DNA of 64,000 nt from Lawsonibacter asaccharolyticus (GTDB lineage Bacteria > Bacillota > Clostridia > Oscillospirales > Oscillospiraceae). Where the stretch lies: contig BFBT01000001.1 of assembly GCA_003112755.1 (NCBI GenBank), positions 1,178,001-1,242,000 on the forward strand. The letters run 5' to 3'. Shown here one piece after another: positions 8,029 to 16,592 of this stretch. Both the position numbers and the translations under genes were made by a program. The notes beneath the pieces are model-generated. The model did no database searches. It had not been told where the DNA came from and was given only the letters and a program-made list of their open reading frames with translations. The first letter of the stretch is position 1, and the number at the start of each line of letters is the position of its first letter.

Positions 8029-9240
8029 ATGAACAATGTGGCAGGGATCGATGTTTCCAAAGGAAAGAGCATGGTATCCGTTCTCCGCCCTTTTGGAGAA
8101 GTGGTAGCAAAACCATTTTCTATTGGTCACACCGGCAGTGAACTCAAGGAGCTGGCAGACTACTTGAAAAGCCTGGACGGTGAGACACGAGTAGTCATGG
8201 AGCATACCGGACGGTACTATGAGCCGGTAGCCCGTTTTCTTCATGAGGAGGGCGTCTTTGTCAGCGCAGTCAATCCGAAGCTTATCAAAGACTACGGGAA
8301 CAACACCCTGCGAAAAGTGAAAACAGACAAGGCAGATGCCCGGAAGATTGCCCGCTATGGGCTTGACAACTGGGCAGAATTGCGCCAACATACACCCATG
8401 GATACGATTCGAATGCAACTGAAAACGCTGAACCGGCAGCAGAGTCTATACGCTAAGACTAAGACGATGATGAAAAACAACCTCATCGCCCTTCTTGACC
8501 AGACCTATCCCGGCGTCAACGCCCTATTTGACAGCCCTGTCCGTGAGGACGGCAGCCAGAAGTGGGTGGACTTTGCCACGGCCTTTTGGCATGTGGACTG
8601 TGTGCGAAACATGAGCCTCACTGCCTTTGCCGAGCGTTACCGTAAGTGGTGTAAACGGCATGGCTACAACTTCAGCCAGAGCAAAGCCGTTGAGGTCCAC
8701 ACCGGAGCACAGGACCTGATTGCCATGCTCCCCAAGGACGCTCTGACCAAAACCATGGTCCGGCAGGCCATTGATGCGCTGAACGCCGTCTCTGCCTCTC
8801 TGGAACGGCTCAAGGCTGAAATGCAGGCCCTGGCAGCCCAGCTCCCGGAATACCCTGTGGTCATGGCCATGCACGGTGTAGGCGATTCTCTCGGCCCTCA
8901 GCTTATGGCGGAGCTTGGGGATGTGGCCCGGTTTACCCACCGAAACGCCATTACCGCTTTTGCGGGCGTTGACCCTGGCGCTGACCAGTCCGGCACTCAC
9001 GAGGCTAAGAGCACAAGGGTTTCCAAAAGCGGGCCGCCGGAGCTGCGCCGCGCCTTATTCCTGGTTATGGACTGCCTACTGAAAACACAGCCCCAGGATG
9101 ACCCGGTATACCGTTTCATGGACAAGAAACGAGCCGAGGGCAAACCCTATCTGGTTTACATGACAGCCGGCGCCAACAAGTTCCTGCGCATCTATTATGG
9201 CAGAGTAAAAGAATATCTGGCATCTCTGGAGGAAAATTAA
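8029..9240 (+). CDS. IS110-family transposase, copy 2
   Basis: Identical in all 403 residues to the protein at 2535-3746, with the same DEDD and Transposase_20 motifs. Both genes are intact, so the elements could still be active. Confidence 0.95.
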   Translation: MNNVAGIDVSKGKSMVSVLRPFGEVVAKPFSIGHTGSELKELADYLKSLDGETRVVMEHTGRYYEPVARFLHEEGVFVSAVNPKLIKDYGNNTLRKVKTDKADARKIARYGLDNWAELRQHTPMDTIRMQLKTLNRQQSLYAKTKTMMKNNLIALLDQTYPGVNALFDSPVREDGSQKWVDFATAFWHVDCVRNMSLTAFAERYRKWCKRHGYNFSQSKAVEVHTGAQDLIAMLPKDALTKTMVRQAIDALNAVSASLERLKAEMQALAAQLPEYPVVMAMHGVGDSLGPQLMAELGDVARFTHRNAITAFAGVDPGADQSGTHEAKSTRVSKSGPPELRRALFLVMDCLLKTQPQDDPVYRFMDKKRAEGKPYLVYMTAGANKFLRIYYGRVKEYLASLEEN

Positions 9241-9317
9241 GGAAGTATCCTTCCTTGTAGCAGAACCATATTGCCCATACGCTAAAAGCATCTTATGACA
9301 GAAAGAGAGCGATTAAG

Positions 9318-9731
9318 ATGTTTTTAGACAATTTATCCACCTCCGTCCTCAAATTATGTGATACTCAAAAGCTCAGCTATGAAGCTGCCTCGGAACGATG
9401 TGACCTCAGTTCCAGGTACTTTGGCGACATTGCCAGAGGCAAGACTGCGCCCACGATCCTGACGCTGGAAAAACTCTGCGTTGGCTTTGAACTGACGCCA
9501 AATGACCTGTTGATCCCCTCAGAGTTCTGGAGAGAGATGGCCTTCCGCGAACCGATGCCAGTTACACACATCCGCTGCTTTCGATACCTCTCTGGCGTGA
9601 CGGGTTTTCCTGTTTGCCCGCAATGTAGAAGGACTATGGAACGGGAATACCAGTCCTATTGTGACCGCTGTGGGCAGTGCCTTGACTGGAACAACTTCTC
9701 TAAAGCAACGATTATTCTGCCTCAGAAGTAA
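9318..9731 (+). CDS. XRE-like HTH plus zinc-ribbon passenger, copy 2
   Basis: Identical in all 137 residues to the protein at 3824-4237, again 77 bp after the transposase. Its presence in both copies shows that it is part of the mobile unit and not a chance neighbour. Confidence 0.78.
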   Translation: MFLDNLSTSVLKLCDTQKLSYEAASERCDLSSRYFGDIARGKTAPTILTLEKLCVGFELTPNDLLIPSEFWREMAFREPMPVTHIRCFRYLSGVTGFPVCPQCRRTMEREYQSYCDRCGQCLDWNNFSKATIILPQK

Positions 9732-9854
9732 TGTGCACTGTTACATACCTGACCATCCGGCCAGCGTCCTTTACCTGCTGGCCGCTTTTGGCATGGCCTT
9801 TTTCTCTCCTCAATTTTGCTTTATTTCCCTATTGACTTTTTATTTGCAGACTTC

Positions 9855-10243
9855 TCCGTAAGTAAATCCAGCTGAAATGTCTGGTCCAATTGCATATCCT
9901 GGCTCTGGTCGCTGCCTGTTAAATACGCAGCTTCCTCTTTAACTGTTATTTCTTCCAAGCTAATGATAGTGGCAATTGGATTGTGGTGCTTCTTGTATAT
10001 CTTAAAGCAACTATAATTCATGGCATTTTTGATATACTGGACCACTTTACCGTCATCTTGACTTCTCAACCTTTCAGGACGGAACCGTTTGATCAGTTCA
10101 ATGAAAGCAACCACCATCTCCTGTTCTCCATCTTCTATATGAAGCTGACGGCCACACTTTCGAATCAGTGGTCTAAAACGATAAATCAATGCCTCTAATT
10201 CCTTATTATCTCTCTGCGCTAGTGTAATGCTTTCAATCAGCAT
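9855..10243 (-). pseudogene. 5' half of UviA/TcdR-like sigma gene cut by IS110 copy 2
   Basis: From ATG 10243 (GGGAG 8 bases upstream) the frame gives MLIESITLAQRDNKELEALI, then YRFRPLIRKCGRQLHIEDGE and YIKNAMNYSCFKIYKKHH, ending at the IS edge with FQLDLLTE. The pattern of a short N-terminus, RFxPLI, DGEQEMVVAFIELIKRF and a conserved YIKNAM stretch resembles UviA/TcdR/BotR-type sigma factors and phage-like sigma proteins. The readable extension into the IS (to 9821) is artificial. The subgroup assignment is an inference from pattern only. Confidence 0.78.
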
Positions 10244-10768
10244 ATCCCCCACTCCCAGAACGAATCTGGAAATGAAAGAGAGAATGCCGCTTAGAAAGTA
10301 AACCTCAGTTTAAAAATCTTTTATGGTGCTGCTTTATCCTTCCCATACTAAAAGACGCTTTTTTTAAAATTTGCAACATCGCAGACTTGAAATGGTTATA
10401 ATTCTGCCCTCCCAACATTTTTAAGAAGGCTTCCGAAAATCTTTCGGAAGCCTTCTTTATAGATAAACGTCAATTTTTATTAGGTGCAACATAGTTAACT
10501 ATTTTTTCATTTTTTGCTGTTACACCGTAAAATCACGTTGCATTTTTCAATTAAATTCCGTCTTATAAGACAGAGGAAACCCAAAGAATAACTTGTTATA
10601 CTTTTGGGGGTGATTCCCATGACGTAGTACTTTCCATGCCCCGAATAGGCACCCATGCATTCTCATCTATCCCAATAAGTCTAAGCGTATCTAAAGCAAG
10701 AAGCTGAATCAATGACAGGCAACAGGCACAGACTTTGACGGCGCAAATTAGAAAGGGGCAAAATTTCC
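10244..10768. other. Noncoding stretch before the C39-like gene
   Basis: No convincing gene was seen. It holds one strong hairpin (10423-10457), AT-rich promoter-like sequence, and a palindrome GTCTTATAAGAC at about 10560 that could be a regulator site for the downstream gene. Confidence 0.4.
10423..10457. terminator. Long hairpin, bidirectional terminator
   Basis: Sixteen-base arms (AAGAAGGCTTCCGAAA and its complement) with a 3-base loop are flanked by A and T runs. It isolates the broken sigma gene from the C39-like gene. Confidence 0.7.
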
Positions 10769-11488
10769 ATGAAAAAAAGATCTCGCATCATTCCCGTTTT
10801 ATGCACACTTTTGGTCGCCACTTTTTTGTTTGGAACTGTATCCGCAACGAACATCAGTATGATTGGCAATACAGTTACTGAACCGCCTCTCACCCAAGAG
10901 GAACTGGAGCATATCAGTGAATGTAACGCGCTGATTGAACAGCAACTTGCCCGCGATAACCTCACCAGGGCGATCTATAATAACTATCTTTCTATGAGCG
11001 TGATCACCCAGGAAAATGGGTATTACTGTGGACCAGCGACTGCTTGTATGGTTGCAAAGACACTGGGCCTGGGCACCTATACCCAGAAAGAGATGGCTTC
11101 CCTGCTTGGGACCACGACCAGCGGAACTAGCGGTGCACAGATCTGCAATACGTTAAACAGCCTGCTCTCTAAAACTTCGGATACACGGCGTTTCCAGCGT
11201 GTCACAATTTCCACCGCTGCCCTGGAAACTAGTGTTCGGTCGAGCCTCAGAAATGATTTTCCGCTTACACTCAACGTGAAAGAAATGCCCAACTACACAT
11301 CTGGCAGCGGGCACTTTATTGCTGTGAAGGGTTATTACTTCAACACATCGACCGATTTTAAGACCATCACAATTTGCGATCCTCATCCCACTTATTCCGG
11401 CACGTACACCTATACCCTCGAAGAAATGGAGACCGCAGTCGAATCGAGCAACGGCTATTACAACCGTCTGGATGCCAGCACAGTGTAA
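10769..11488 (+). CDS. Secreted C39-like (papain-fold) cysteine peptidase
   Basis: 239 residues. The signal peptide (KKRSRIIPVLCTLLVATFLF, cut near VSA-TN) is followed by a short linker and a Peptidase_C39-like domain. The catalytic Cys lies in NGYYCGPATACMVA (about residue 91), the His in GSGHFIAVKGYYF, and the Asp/Asn position in ITICDPHPTYSG. Such domains cleave peptides outside the cell or trim leader peptides, but no ABC transporter is attached, so this is a free exported enzyme. AAAGGGGC precedes the ATG. Confidence 0.78.
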   Translation: MKKRSRIIPVLCTLLVATFLFGTVSATNISMIGNTVTEPPLTQEELEHISECNALIEQQLARDNLTRAIYNNYLSMSVITQENGYYCGPATACMVAKTLGLGTYTQKEMASLLGTTTSGTSGAQICNTLNSLLSKTSDTRRFQRVTISTAALETSVRSSLRNDFPLTLNVKEMPNYTSGSGHFIAVKGYYFNTSTDFKTITICDPHPTYSGTYTYTLEEMETAVESSNGYYNRLDASTV

Positions 11489-11497
11489 ATTGCTTTT

Positions 11498-11534
11498 GGG
11501 AGTAGCAACAGGAATTTCTCCTGTTGCTACTCCC
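11498..11534 (+). terminator. Terminator of the C39-like gene
   Basis: GGGAGTAGCAACAG and CTGTTGCTACTCCC arms lie 10 bases past the stop codon. Confidence 0.7.
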
Positions 11535-11654
11535 TCTGCCAGATAAGTCTGGTTAACCCCTCACATAAATCTGTAAAAATATTGGAATAGCTTTTATTTG
11601 AGAATTATACCTATTTGTCATTGAAAGGTCTTTGGCATTTAGAGAGGTGATGTT

Positions 11655-12854
11655 ATGATTAAAAAGTCCATATTCTTTATACTCCTTGCGCTCTTGTTGA
11701 TAATGAGTGGATGCGGGACCAACAGCCAAGCCCCTAACAGCTCCGCCAGCACCTCTGCTCCGACTGAAAGCTCAGGTTCCGCGGGGAGCACGCAGCCGGA
11801 CCAGGAGGGATTCCTGACAAATCAGAACGAACCTCTGACTCATGCGTCTGCACTGGGCCTGTATGAGAGCTTAGATGTATCAGAGGACCAGAGGGTCGAG
11901 ATACTGGACATGAACGAGGACTACATATTTCTCAGTGTAAATTATGACGCTTTTGAAATTGAGCTCACCCGCGAGGTCGGATTTACATACATGAGCGAGA
12001 AATTAGTTCTCCTGGAATATCCGAATATGACTCTTGTTTCAGAAATCCTACTCCCATCTGCGGTCTACTGTACAAGCGGGGCTCTTTTTGATGATGGCTA
12101 TTCATACTCCACTATCACAATATCTGATTCCATCGAATCTGATTATTCTATCTATTATCATTCAAATCAATCGGAAGCTCCTGACGCGCTGATTGATCAT
12201 GGTAAATGCTATGCAGTTGATTTTAACATTCCTTCTCTGCTTACGATGGACTCGGGCAAAATCGTGTACAGCTATACCAATTTGGAGAACGGCACACTGG
12301 GAATCAGCACAATTTTGCCTGGTGGAAAATTGAGATCCAACTTTGAATACGCTTTTACAGATGATGGCCTTGGATTCCTGGGAAATTTGAAAACCAACGG
12401 CAACCAGTTTATGATATTTCTTGAACTGGATGGGGTCAGAGGTCTTCTGCTCGGTGATACGCAGTCCGATTGCAGCTTCCTTCCCAGTGCTGAGGGCGAA
12501 CAGATTTTTGACTATTGCCTGCTAGAATCCACCTTTTTGTGTTCTCTGAGACGTACAGATATCAACTCTATCGAGTATTTAGAAGAACGGGATTTTACTG
12601 GCAGTACCATAAAATCTATGAAATATCCATCGGTTTACCGAATGGTTTCCGATGGACAGGACTGTGCCCTGGGAATCAACGGGAAGTATCAAATCATTGC
12701 GATTCGTGTTGAGGACCAAACAGCAGCGATCTATCGAGACACAGAAATGACTCTGCCCGTGCTGTTTTACGAAATCAGCGACGGAGCCTTCGGAGCTCAT
12801 TTCTATAACGCTGTTTATGGTCCAAGATCTCTGAGCACATTCACCTTCTTCTGA
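11655..12854 (+). CDS. Lipoprotein of unknown function
   Basis: 399 residues. A short signal peptide ends in a good lipobox (IMSGC, Cys about residue 20) and is followed by a Ser/Thr/Pro linker. The remaining 340 residues are rich in beta-type alternation (for example LLLGDTQSDCSFLPSAEG, IAIRVEDQTAAIYRD), suggesting a propeller-like or sandwich domain, but no family was recognised. GAGAGGTGATG precedes the ATG. It has its own terminator downstream. Surface location is confident; function is not. Confidence 0.7.
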   Translation: MIKKSIFFILLALLLIMSGCGTNSQAPNSSASTSAPTESSGSAGSTQPDQEGFLTNQNEPLTHASALGLYESLDVSEDQRVEILDMNEDYIFLSVNYDAFEIELTREVGFTYMSEKLVLLEYPNMTLVSEILLPSAVYCTSGALFDDGYSYSTITISDSIESDYSIYYHSNQSEAPDALIDHGKCYAVDFNIPSLLTMDSGKIVYSYTNLENGTLGISTILPGGKLRSNFEYAFTDDGLGFLGNLKTNGNQFMIFLELDGVRGLLLGDTQSDCSFLPSAEGEQIFDYCLLESTFLCSLRRTDINSIEYLEERDFTGSTIKSMKYPSVYRMVSDGQDCALGINGKYQIIAIRVEDQTAAIYRDTEMTLPVLFYEISDGAFGAHFYNAVYGPRSLSTFTFF

Positions 12855-12904
12855 ACTGACACTCCATATTTATGAACACATATCTTTAAAAAGCAAAAAG
12901 GCAC

Positions 12905-12949
12905 GGGACTGGTAATGGATCAGAGTTTCATTACCAGCCCCTATTTTTA
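12905..12949 (+). terminator. Terminator of the lipoprotein gene
   Basis: Arms GGGACTGGTAATG and CATTACCAGCCCC are followed by ATTTTT, 50 bases after the stop. Confidence 0.7.
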
Positions 12950-13100
12950 TAAGCATATCACTTGCCGCGCGGGCCAGATCTCTTATTCGTTCTTTTCAGA
13001 CTCATACTCCTTCCGTATGCCTTTATTTTATGGGGTCAACAAAACAACTGACCTATCCTCAAGCCGCCAGTCTTGTTATACGAAAAACTAGGAAAATAAA

Positions 13101-13138
13101 GGGCGGCATCTCTGAATAGAGAGGTGCTGCCCTCATTT
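13101..13138. terminator. Hairpin between convergent genes
   Basis: Arms GGGCGGCATCTCT and AGAGGTGCTGCCC lie between the plus-strand lipoprotein and minus-strand CHAP genes, about 113 bp past the CHAP stop on the minus strand. About 250 bp around it hold no gene. Confidence 0.55.
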
Positions 13139-13250
13139 TGCAGTTGTTTACTAAGAATTTATCCGTCTACAGACTGTCTATATAGTGAACACTGCGAAAA
13201 AGTTTGTGTTGTCCAGGTATTGGTCCTTACCACAACATCCTCCGACTGCG

Positions 13251-13691
13251 TCAGCTGTTGCTTCCGTACCAGACGATGTGGCCGAAGGCACTGCTGTATC
13301 CTTTCAAATCATACTTTCCATTCTTGACAATACTGTCGTAGATAGTATCTCCGCTCATATTCCCTTCAACAGTAATAATCTGATCATCCGTGATTTCGGA
13401 GATGATCCCAATGTGTGTGATATTATCATTTCCTTTCGGATCAATAAAAGCCAAATCCCCCTCCTTTGGGAAGTTGCTCCCAACAAACGCAAAGTTTCCG
13501 TTGAGGCCCCAAAGTTTAGAGGCAGTATTGGAGCTACCAAAATTCATATCAGCCTTGGCTCCACACTGGCGCACAAACCATGCACACCAATCTACACCGG
13601 GATCGCTCGTGTCAAAATGCTTGACACATTCTTTCAGATTCATGCCCACACATTCTTCCGCAACACTAATGAGAGTATCAATGGATGCCAT
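13251..13691 (-). CDS. CHAP/NlpC-like cell-wall hydrolase without signal peptide
   Basis: 146 residues, a single domain. The catalytic Cys is in VDWCAWFVRQCG (about residue 36), the His in THIGIISEI (about 93), and a polar third residue in VEGNMSGD. This is the CHAP/amidase fold that cuts peptidoglycan peptides or amide bonds. There is no signal peptide or anchor, so the enzyme would need a holin or lysis to reach the wall, as phage endolysins do. A TcdE-like holin gene is at 16593. AAGGAGG lies 6 bases before the ATG, just outside a structured leader. Confidence 0.8.
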   Translation of the reverse strand: MASIDTLISVAEECVGMNLKECVKHFDTSDPGVDWCAWFVRQCGAKADMNFGSSNTASKLWGLNGNFAFVGSNFPKEGDLAFIDPKGNDNITHIGIISEITDDQIITVEGNMSGDTIYDSIVKNGKYDLKGYSSAFGHIVWYGSNS

Positions 13692-13710
13692 ATTAGTTCC
13701 TCCTTACAAA

Positions 13711-13793
13711 ATTTGTGAGCCGGATCACTAAATTGGACGTAACGAGACAACGCGGTGTCCAAACACGTTGTCCCGAATAATCCGGTTACAAAT
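13711..13793 (-). ncRNA. Structured leader element B upstream of the CHAP gene
   Basis: On the minus strand the 83-nt element folds into an outer stem AUUUGU/ACAAAU, a second stem CCGGAU/AUCCGG and an inner hairpin GACAACG/CGUUGUC. The hairpin loop carries UUGGAC, complementary to GUCCAA downstream (pseudoknot). The same architecture with different stem sequences is found at 15061-15141. The ribosome site follows 9 bases after the element. No known riboswitch class was recognised. Confidence 0.5.
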
Positions 13794-13883
13794 ATAAAAG
13801 ACCATTTGAACAGAAAGAAAGTAAACCTTTTTCCAGGTGCTTTGCAGAATATAATAAAACGTGAGGGGATAATGACCTATAAA

Positions 13884-13915
13884 AAGGGTGACCACATATG
13901 TGATCACCCTTCGGA
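13884..13915 (-). terminator. Terminator of the leaderless 364-residue protein gene
   Basis: AAGGGTGAtcACATATGTggTCACCCTT followed on the minus strand by TTTAT, 27 bases past the stop at 13942. Confidence 0.7.
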
Positions 13916-13941
13916 ATGACTGCTCTCTAATTTTAGTATGC

Positions 13942-15036
13942 TTAATCCACACTCCACTCATGACTAGAGGCACCAACGCCATAGGAGGCAACAATGTGCT
14001 GCCAGTCAAAGGAACAAGTGTCATTTGGCGCAAGTGTAATCTCACACCACCGCCAGGTCTTTAAGCCATCAAGTAAATTAGCTGCCTGTACATTCCCGCC
14101 AAGATTCATTACCTGACAAGTACCAGCAGATCCTACATACCCGTGGATGGTATATGTCTTACTGGTATTATTTTTGAATGTGATCGTATTATAGTTGTGC
14201 GCACACCAGTTCCCCAGATTGTTTAAATCGTCATTGGAGGAATTGGGGTCAGCCGTTAACCCACCCTGAATCATCTTGATAGGAATCATCTCATTGCTGT
14301 TTCCATATCCACCCTGAGCATTAGAGGTATAGATATACGGCCGAGACAGCAAATCAGATACATATTTTGTCCCATGAGTAAATGTCAGATAATAGCCTGT
14401 TCCTTTCCCACTATAAACGGCGGGATAGGTATGATTGATGGATTTATCGGCACTGTACGACAAGCCATAGGGGAACGCCACTGCATTACCATCCACAGCG
14501 CTAGTAGATTGGTATGCATATACGGTTACTACGACACTTCCGCTGGTTTCAAACCGACACATCCCGGTAAACGGGGTCGAAGAATCTGCGGGTATCGCCT
14601 GAGAAGTCGCGATCCATGCCGCCTTGCCTGAAGCAATGGTAACGGAGGTCTTTTTCGAAGAGAAAAAGTTTTTGACCGCATTAATTGATTTGTACCATCC
14701 ACTGCTGTCACCATAATTTTGGCATGTCACGGTAACGGACTTAGAAGAGCTATTATACGCCTGTATGCCCACATAAAGTCTCTTTCCAGTGTAATTTGTG
14801 TGGGAGTAAAAGACTTCCGCCGTGCCAGAGATAGTCTGTTGGTTTAAAAAATATCCATTTTCAGCCAGAGCAAGGCCCTTCCCATTTTTTCCGATGGCTT
14901 CTGGATAATTGGAATAAATCCAGGGGTTGCTATTTCTCGTAACAGTAAGGCGTGTCCGTTTCTCAGTGTCAATCGTTTTAGAGGTAGAAAGATTGCTCCC
15001 TGACGGAGATAGCATTTTTGCGCTTACAGTTGCCAT
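13942..15036 (-). CDS. Leaderless beta-rich protein, candidate exported cargo
   Basis: 364 residues, unrecognised. Composition is extreme for a cytoplasmic protein: very rich in Ser, Thr, Asn, Tyr and Gly, few charged clusters, with alternating strands (SGTAEVFYSHTNYTGKRLYV, SGSVVVTVYAYQSTSAV). No signal peptide, transmembrane helix or lipobox is present. Residues 1-25 read MATVSAKMLSPSGSNLS and onward. It sits next to the CHAP hydrolase, shares the same type of structured leader and is near a holin gene, so export through the holin route is a plausible inference. GAAAGGA precedes the ATG and is paired in the leader helix. Confidence 0.55.
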   Translation of the reverse strand: MATVSAKMLSPSGSNLSTSKTIDTEKRTRLTVTRNSNPWIYSNYPEAIGKNGKGLALAENGYFLNQQTISGTAEVFYSHTNYTGKRLYVGIQAYNSSSKSVTVTCQNYGDSSGWYKSINAVKNFFSSKKTSVTIASGKAAWIATSQAIPADSSTPFTGMCRFETSGSVVVTVYAYQSTSAVDGNAVAFPYGLSYSADKSINHTYPAVYSGKGTGYYLTFTHGTKYVSDLLSRPYIYTSNAQGGYGNSNEMIPIKMIQGGLTADPNSSNDDLNNLGNWCAHNYNTITFKNNTSKTYTIHGYVGSAGTCQVMNLGGNVQAANLLDGLKTWRWCEITLAPNDTCSFDWQHIVASYGVGASSHEWSVD

Positions 15037-15044
15037 TTTTAAAA

Positions 15045-15150
15045 TTCCTTTCTGTATGTTATTTGTGGCCTAGCAGCACCTTGGACTTAACGAAGGATTA
15101 CGGTGTCCACCCGTGAATCCTCCGGCTACCGGGCTACACATACAGAAAGA
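15045..15150 (-). ncRNA. Structured leader element A upstream of the 364-residue protein
   Basis: Core 15061-15141. Stems on the minus strand are UGUG/CACA, GCC/GGC plus GUAGC/GCUGC, and hairpin GGAUU-ACGG/CCGU-AAUCC. The loop's UGGAC is complementary to downstream GUCCA. An extra perfect 12-bp helix (15138-15149 with 15048-15059) closes the element and buries AGAAAGGA, the ribosome site of the next gene. Elements A and B keep UGGACACCG, CGUUA-GUCCAA and CACAAAU but differ in the stems with compensating changes. Confidence 0.55.
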
Positions 15151-15227
15151 GAATTGAAAATCTGAATTGTAAACTCAAGTAAAAAGTGCCTGTTGCAAAA
15201 TGGAATTTCGAAAAATTGGTCCAAAGG

Positions 15228-15273
15228 AAAAGTTGCTGAGAACCGTCATTCAGGCGGTTCTCAGCAACTTTTT
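15228..15273. terminator. Long bidirectional terminator
   Basis: Arms AAAAGTTGCTGAGAACCG and CGGTTCTCAGCAACTTTT are flanked by A and T runs, 60 bp past the stop of the stalk-domain gene. Confidence 0.75.
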
Positions 15274-15332
15274 TATGCATCAATTTTCTGCGTGGGTCTA
15301 AAAATTGCATCTTGCAACAGACCCCTTCGAGA

Positions 15333-16412
15333 TCATTGGATCATCTCCAGCAGCTCACTCACATTCAGGCAGAGGTCCGGCCTCTCCAAGTCAAACAGGG
15401 GCACTCCGCCCAGTTCCGTCTGGAATACCTGTCCATTCCGCACCAGGCGCAGAGGGACAGAGAGATAGGCCAGCGCACAGCCGGGATACATATCCTTCTG
15501 CGGCATGATGTGCTTTCTCAGGGTCAGGTGGTCCCCTTCTCGCTGAAATACCCGTCCCCCCCCCTGCACGATTTGACTGAGGAAATACACATCCAAAGCA
15601 GGTTCCCGCAAGACGAGCCCTCCCGCTTCCACAGAAAGCCGATAGTCCAGAACTATGTCCTGGACCGCACTCATAGAGGTGAGTTCCCCGAAATCGCAGG
15701 AGCACGCCGATGCGTCCCAGTGGGCCACCGGGTCTTCCCCCGGGACCTGGGAGGGGAGTTGATATTGGACAATTCCGGCAGACCATGTCCCGAAGGCAGG
15801 GAGGATCGTCTTGACTGTGCAGGAGAGCCCGTTCACCTCCAGGGGATCGCCGGGATGCAGGCTGGAGAAACGGACCGTCCTGGTCTCCCCGTCCCACTCT
15901 GTGCGGCAGAGGGAGCGAGAATATCCGATTAGAAAGTTGGGATTACCCAAGATGAATCCATGCATTTCGACCTTCCCCACCTCGGACAGAGGGATCATCA
16001 TCCACCCGCCAATGTTATAGACATGCTCCAGCTCATTGCCATTGAAGAGCACCCTGATGTCAGTGGCATAGTAGCTGCCCCGGACCGTTCCGGGAACCTC
16101 CCGGGTGATGTCAGGCTCCGGCATGCGCTCCGGCCGCTGGGCCGACGTGACCGTTACCCACCGGGTCTCCGGGTCCCACTCCACCTGAAAGCCGTATCCG
16201 GCCAGATCGCTCACCGAGACAACGGTGGTCCCGCCGATGTTGTAGGAGGCAATGGGGGCCCCGTCTATATAGGTAACGATGTCGGTGGTATAGACGCTGC
16301 CCAGCCGGGTCCCCACAGGGACCTCCTCTTCCGCATCCTCCGCAAAGGAGGGGGCTGCCAAGAGGCAGGACAAGAGCAGCACAGCACACAGAAATCCAAG
16401 TTTTTGTTTCAT
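15333..16412 (-). CDS. Secreted protein with two stalk (copper amine oxidase N-like) repeats
   Basis: 359 residues. The signal peptide ends near PSFAED. Two copies of a stalk-type repeat follow: VGTRLGSVYTTDIVTYIDG with YNIGGTTVVSVSDLAGYGF (about residues 33-90), and TVRGSYYATDIRVLFNG with YNIGGWMMIPLSEV (about 108-150). Such domains are common at the N-terminus of clostridial exported proteins and are usually structural. The C-terminal 190 residues are unrecognised, apart from a late motif resembling another strand-rich repeat. GAAAGGAG precedes the ATG. It is divergent from the holin gene. Confidence 0.68.
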   Translation of the reverse strand: MKQKLGFLCAVLLLSCLLAAPSFAEDAEEEVPVGTRLGSVYTTDIVTYIDGAPIASYNIGGTTVVSVSDLAGYGFQVEWDPETRWVTVTSAQRPERMPEPDITREVPGTVRGSYYATDIRVLFNGNELEHVYNIGGWMMIPLSEVGKVEMHGFILGNPNFLIGYSRSLCRTEWDGETRTVRFSSLHPGDPLEVNGLSCTVKTILPAFGTWSAGIVQYQLPSQVPGEDPVAHWDASACSCDFGELTSMSAVQDIVLDYRLSVEAGGLVLREPALDVYFLSQIVQGGGRVFQREGDHLTLRKHIMPQKDMYPGCALAYLSVPLRLVRNGQVFQTELGGVPLFDLERPDLCLNVSELLEMIQ

Positions 16413-16592
16413 AGACGGCTCCTTTCAAAAATATCAGACAGGCCAAATAGTTTTCTATATAGTAATACGATACACCACACCAAAATGCAACGGTTTTGTT
16501 AAAAATTCGGATTTACATTTTACTCGGAGGTATCTCCTTATAGTTTGCCAGAAAAAAATATGGGCAAGCAAATAAATGAAAGGATCTTTTGT

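Larger units (their letters stand above)
7750..9854 (+). mobile_element. IS110-family element, copy 2
   Basis: Base-for-base counterpart of the element at 2256-4360 over 2105 bp. Flanks are AATACG on the left and TCCGTAAG on the right. The CTCC at the left end and CTCC spanning the right junction mark the probable exchange core. It interrupts a sigma-like gene on the minus strand. The noncoding left end, with its hairpin and T-run (7778-7803), is preserved. Confidence 0.92.

Noticed and set aside
10610..10630. Tiny reading frame ATG-ACG-TAG behind GGGGGTGATTCCC
   Set aside because: Three codons only; probably chance, although the region is a leader of the C39-like gene.
13185..13718. Plus-strand frame over the CHAP gene
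   Set aside because: It is opposite a gene with clear catalytic motifs, and its own sequence has no family features.
15061..15141. Integron attC-like site (ACTTAAC and GTTAAGT)
   Set aside because: The core box lies in the middle of the fold, not at its ends, and the sister element at 13711 does not keep it. No integrase is present.
15061..15141. T-box riboswitch (GGGUGG and ACCG resemblance)
   Set aside because: Too short, with no specifier stem and no terminator pair; the sister element does not match the T-box consensus.
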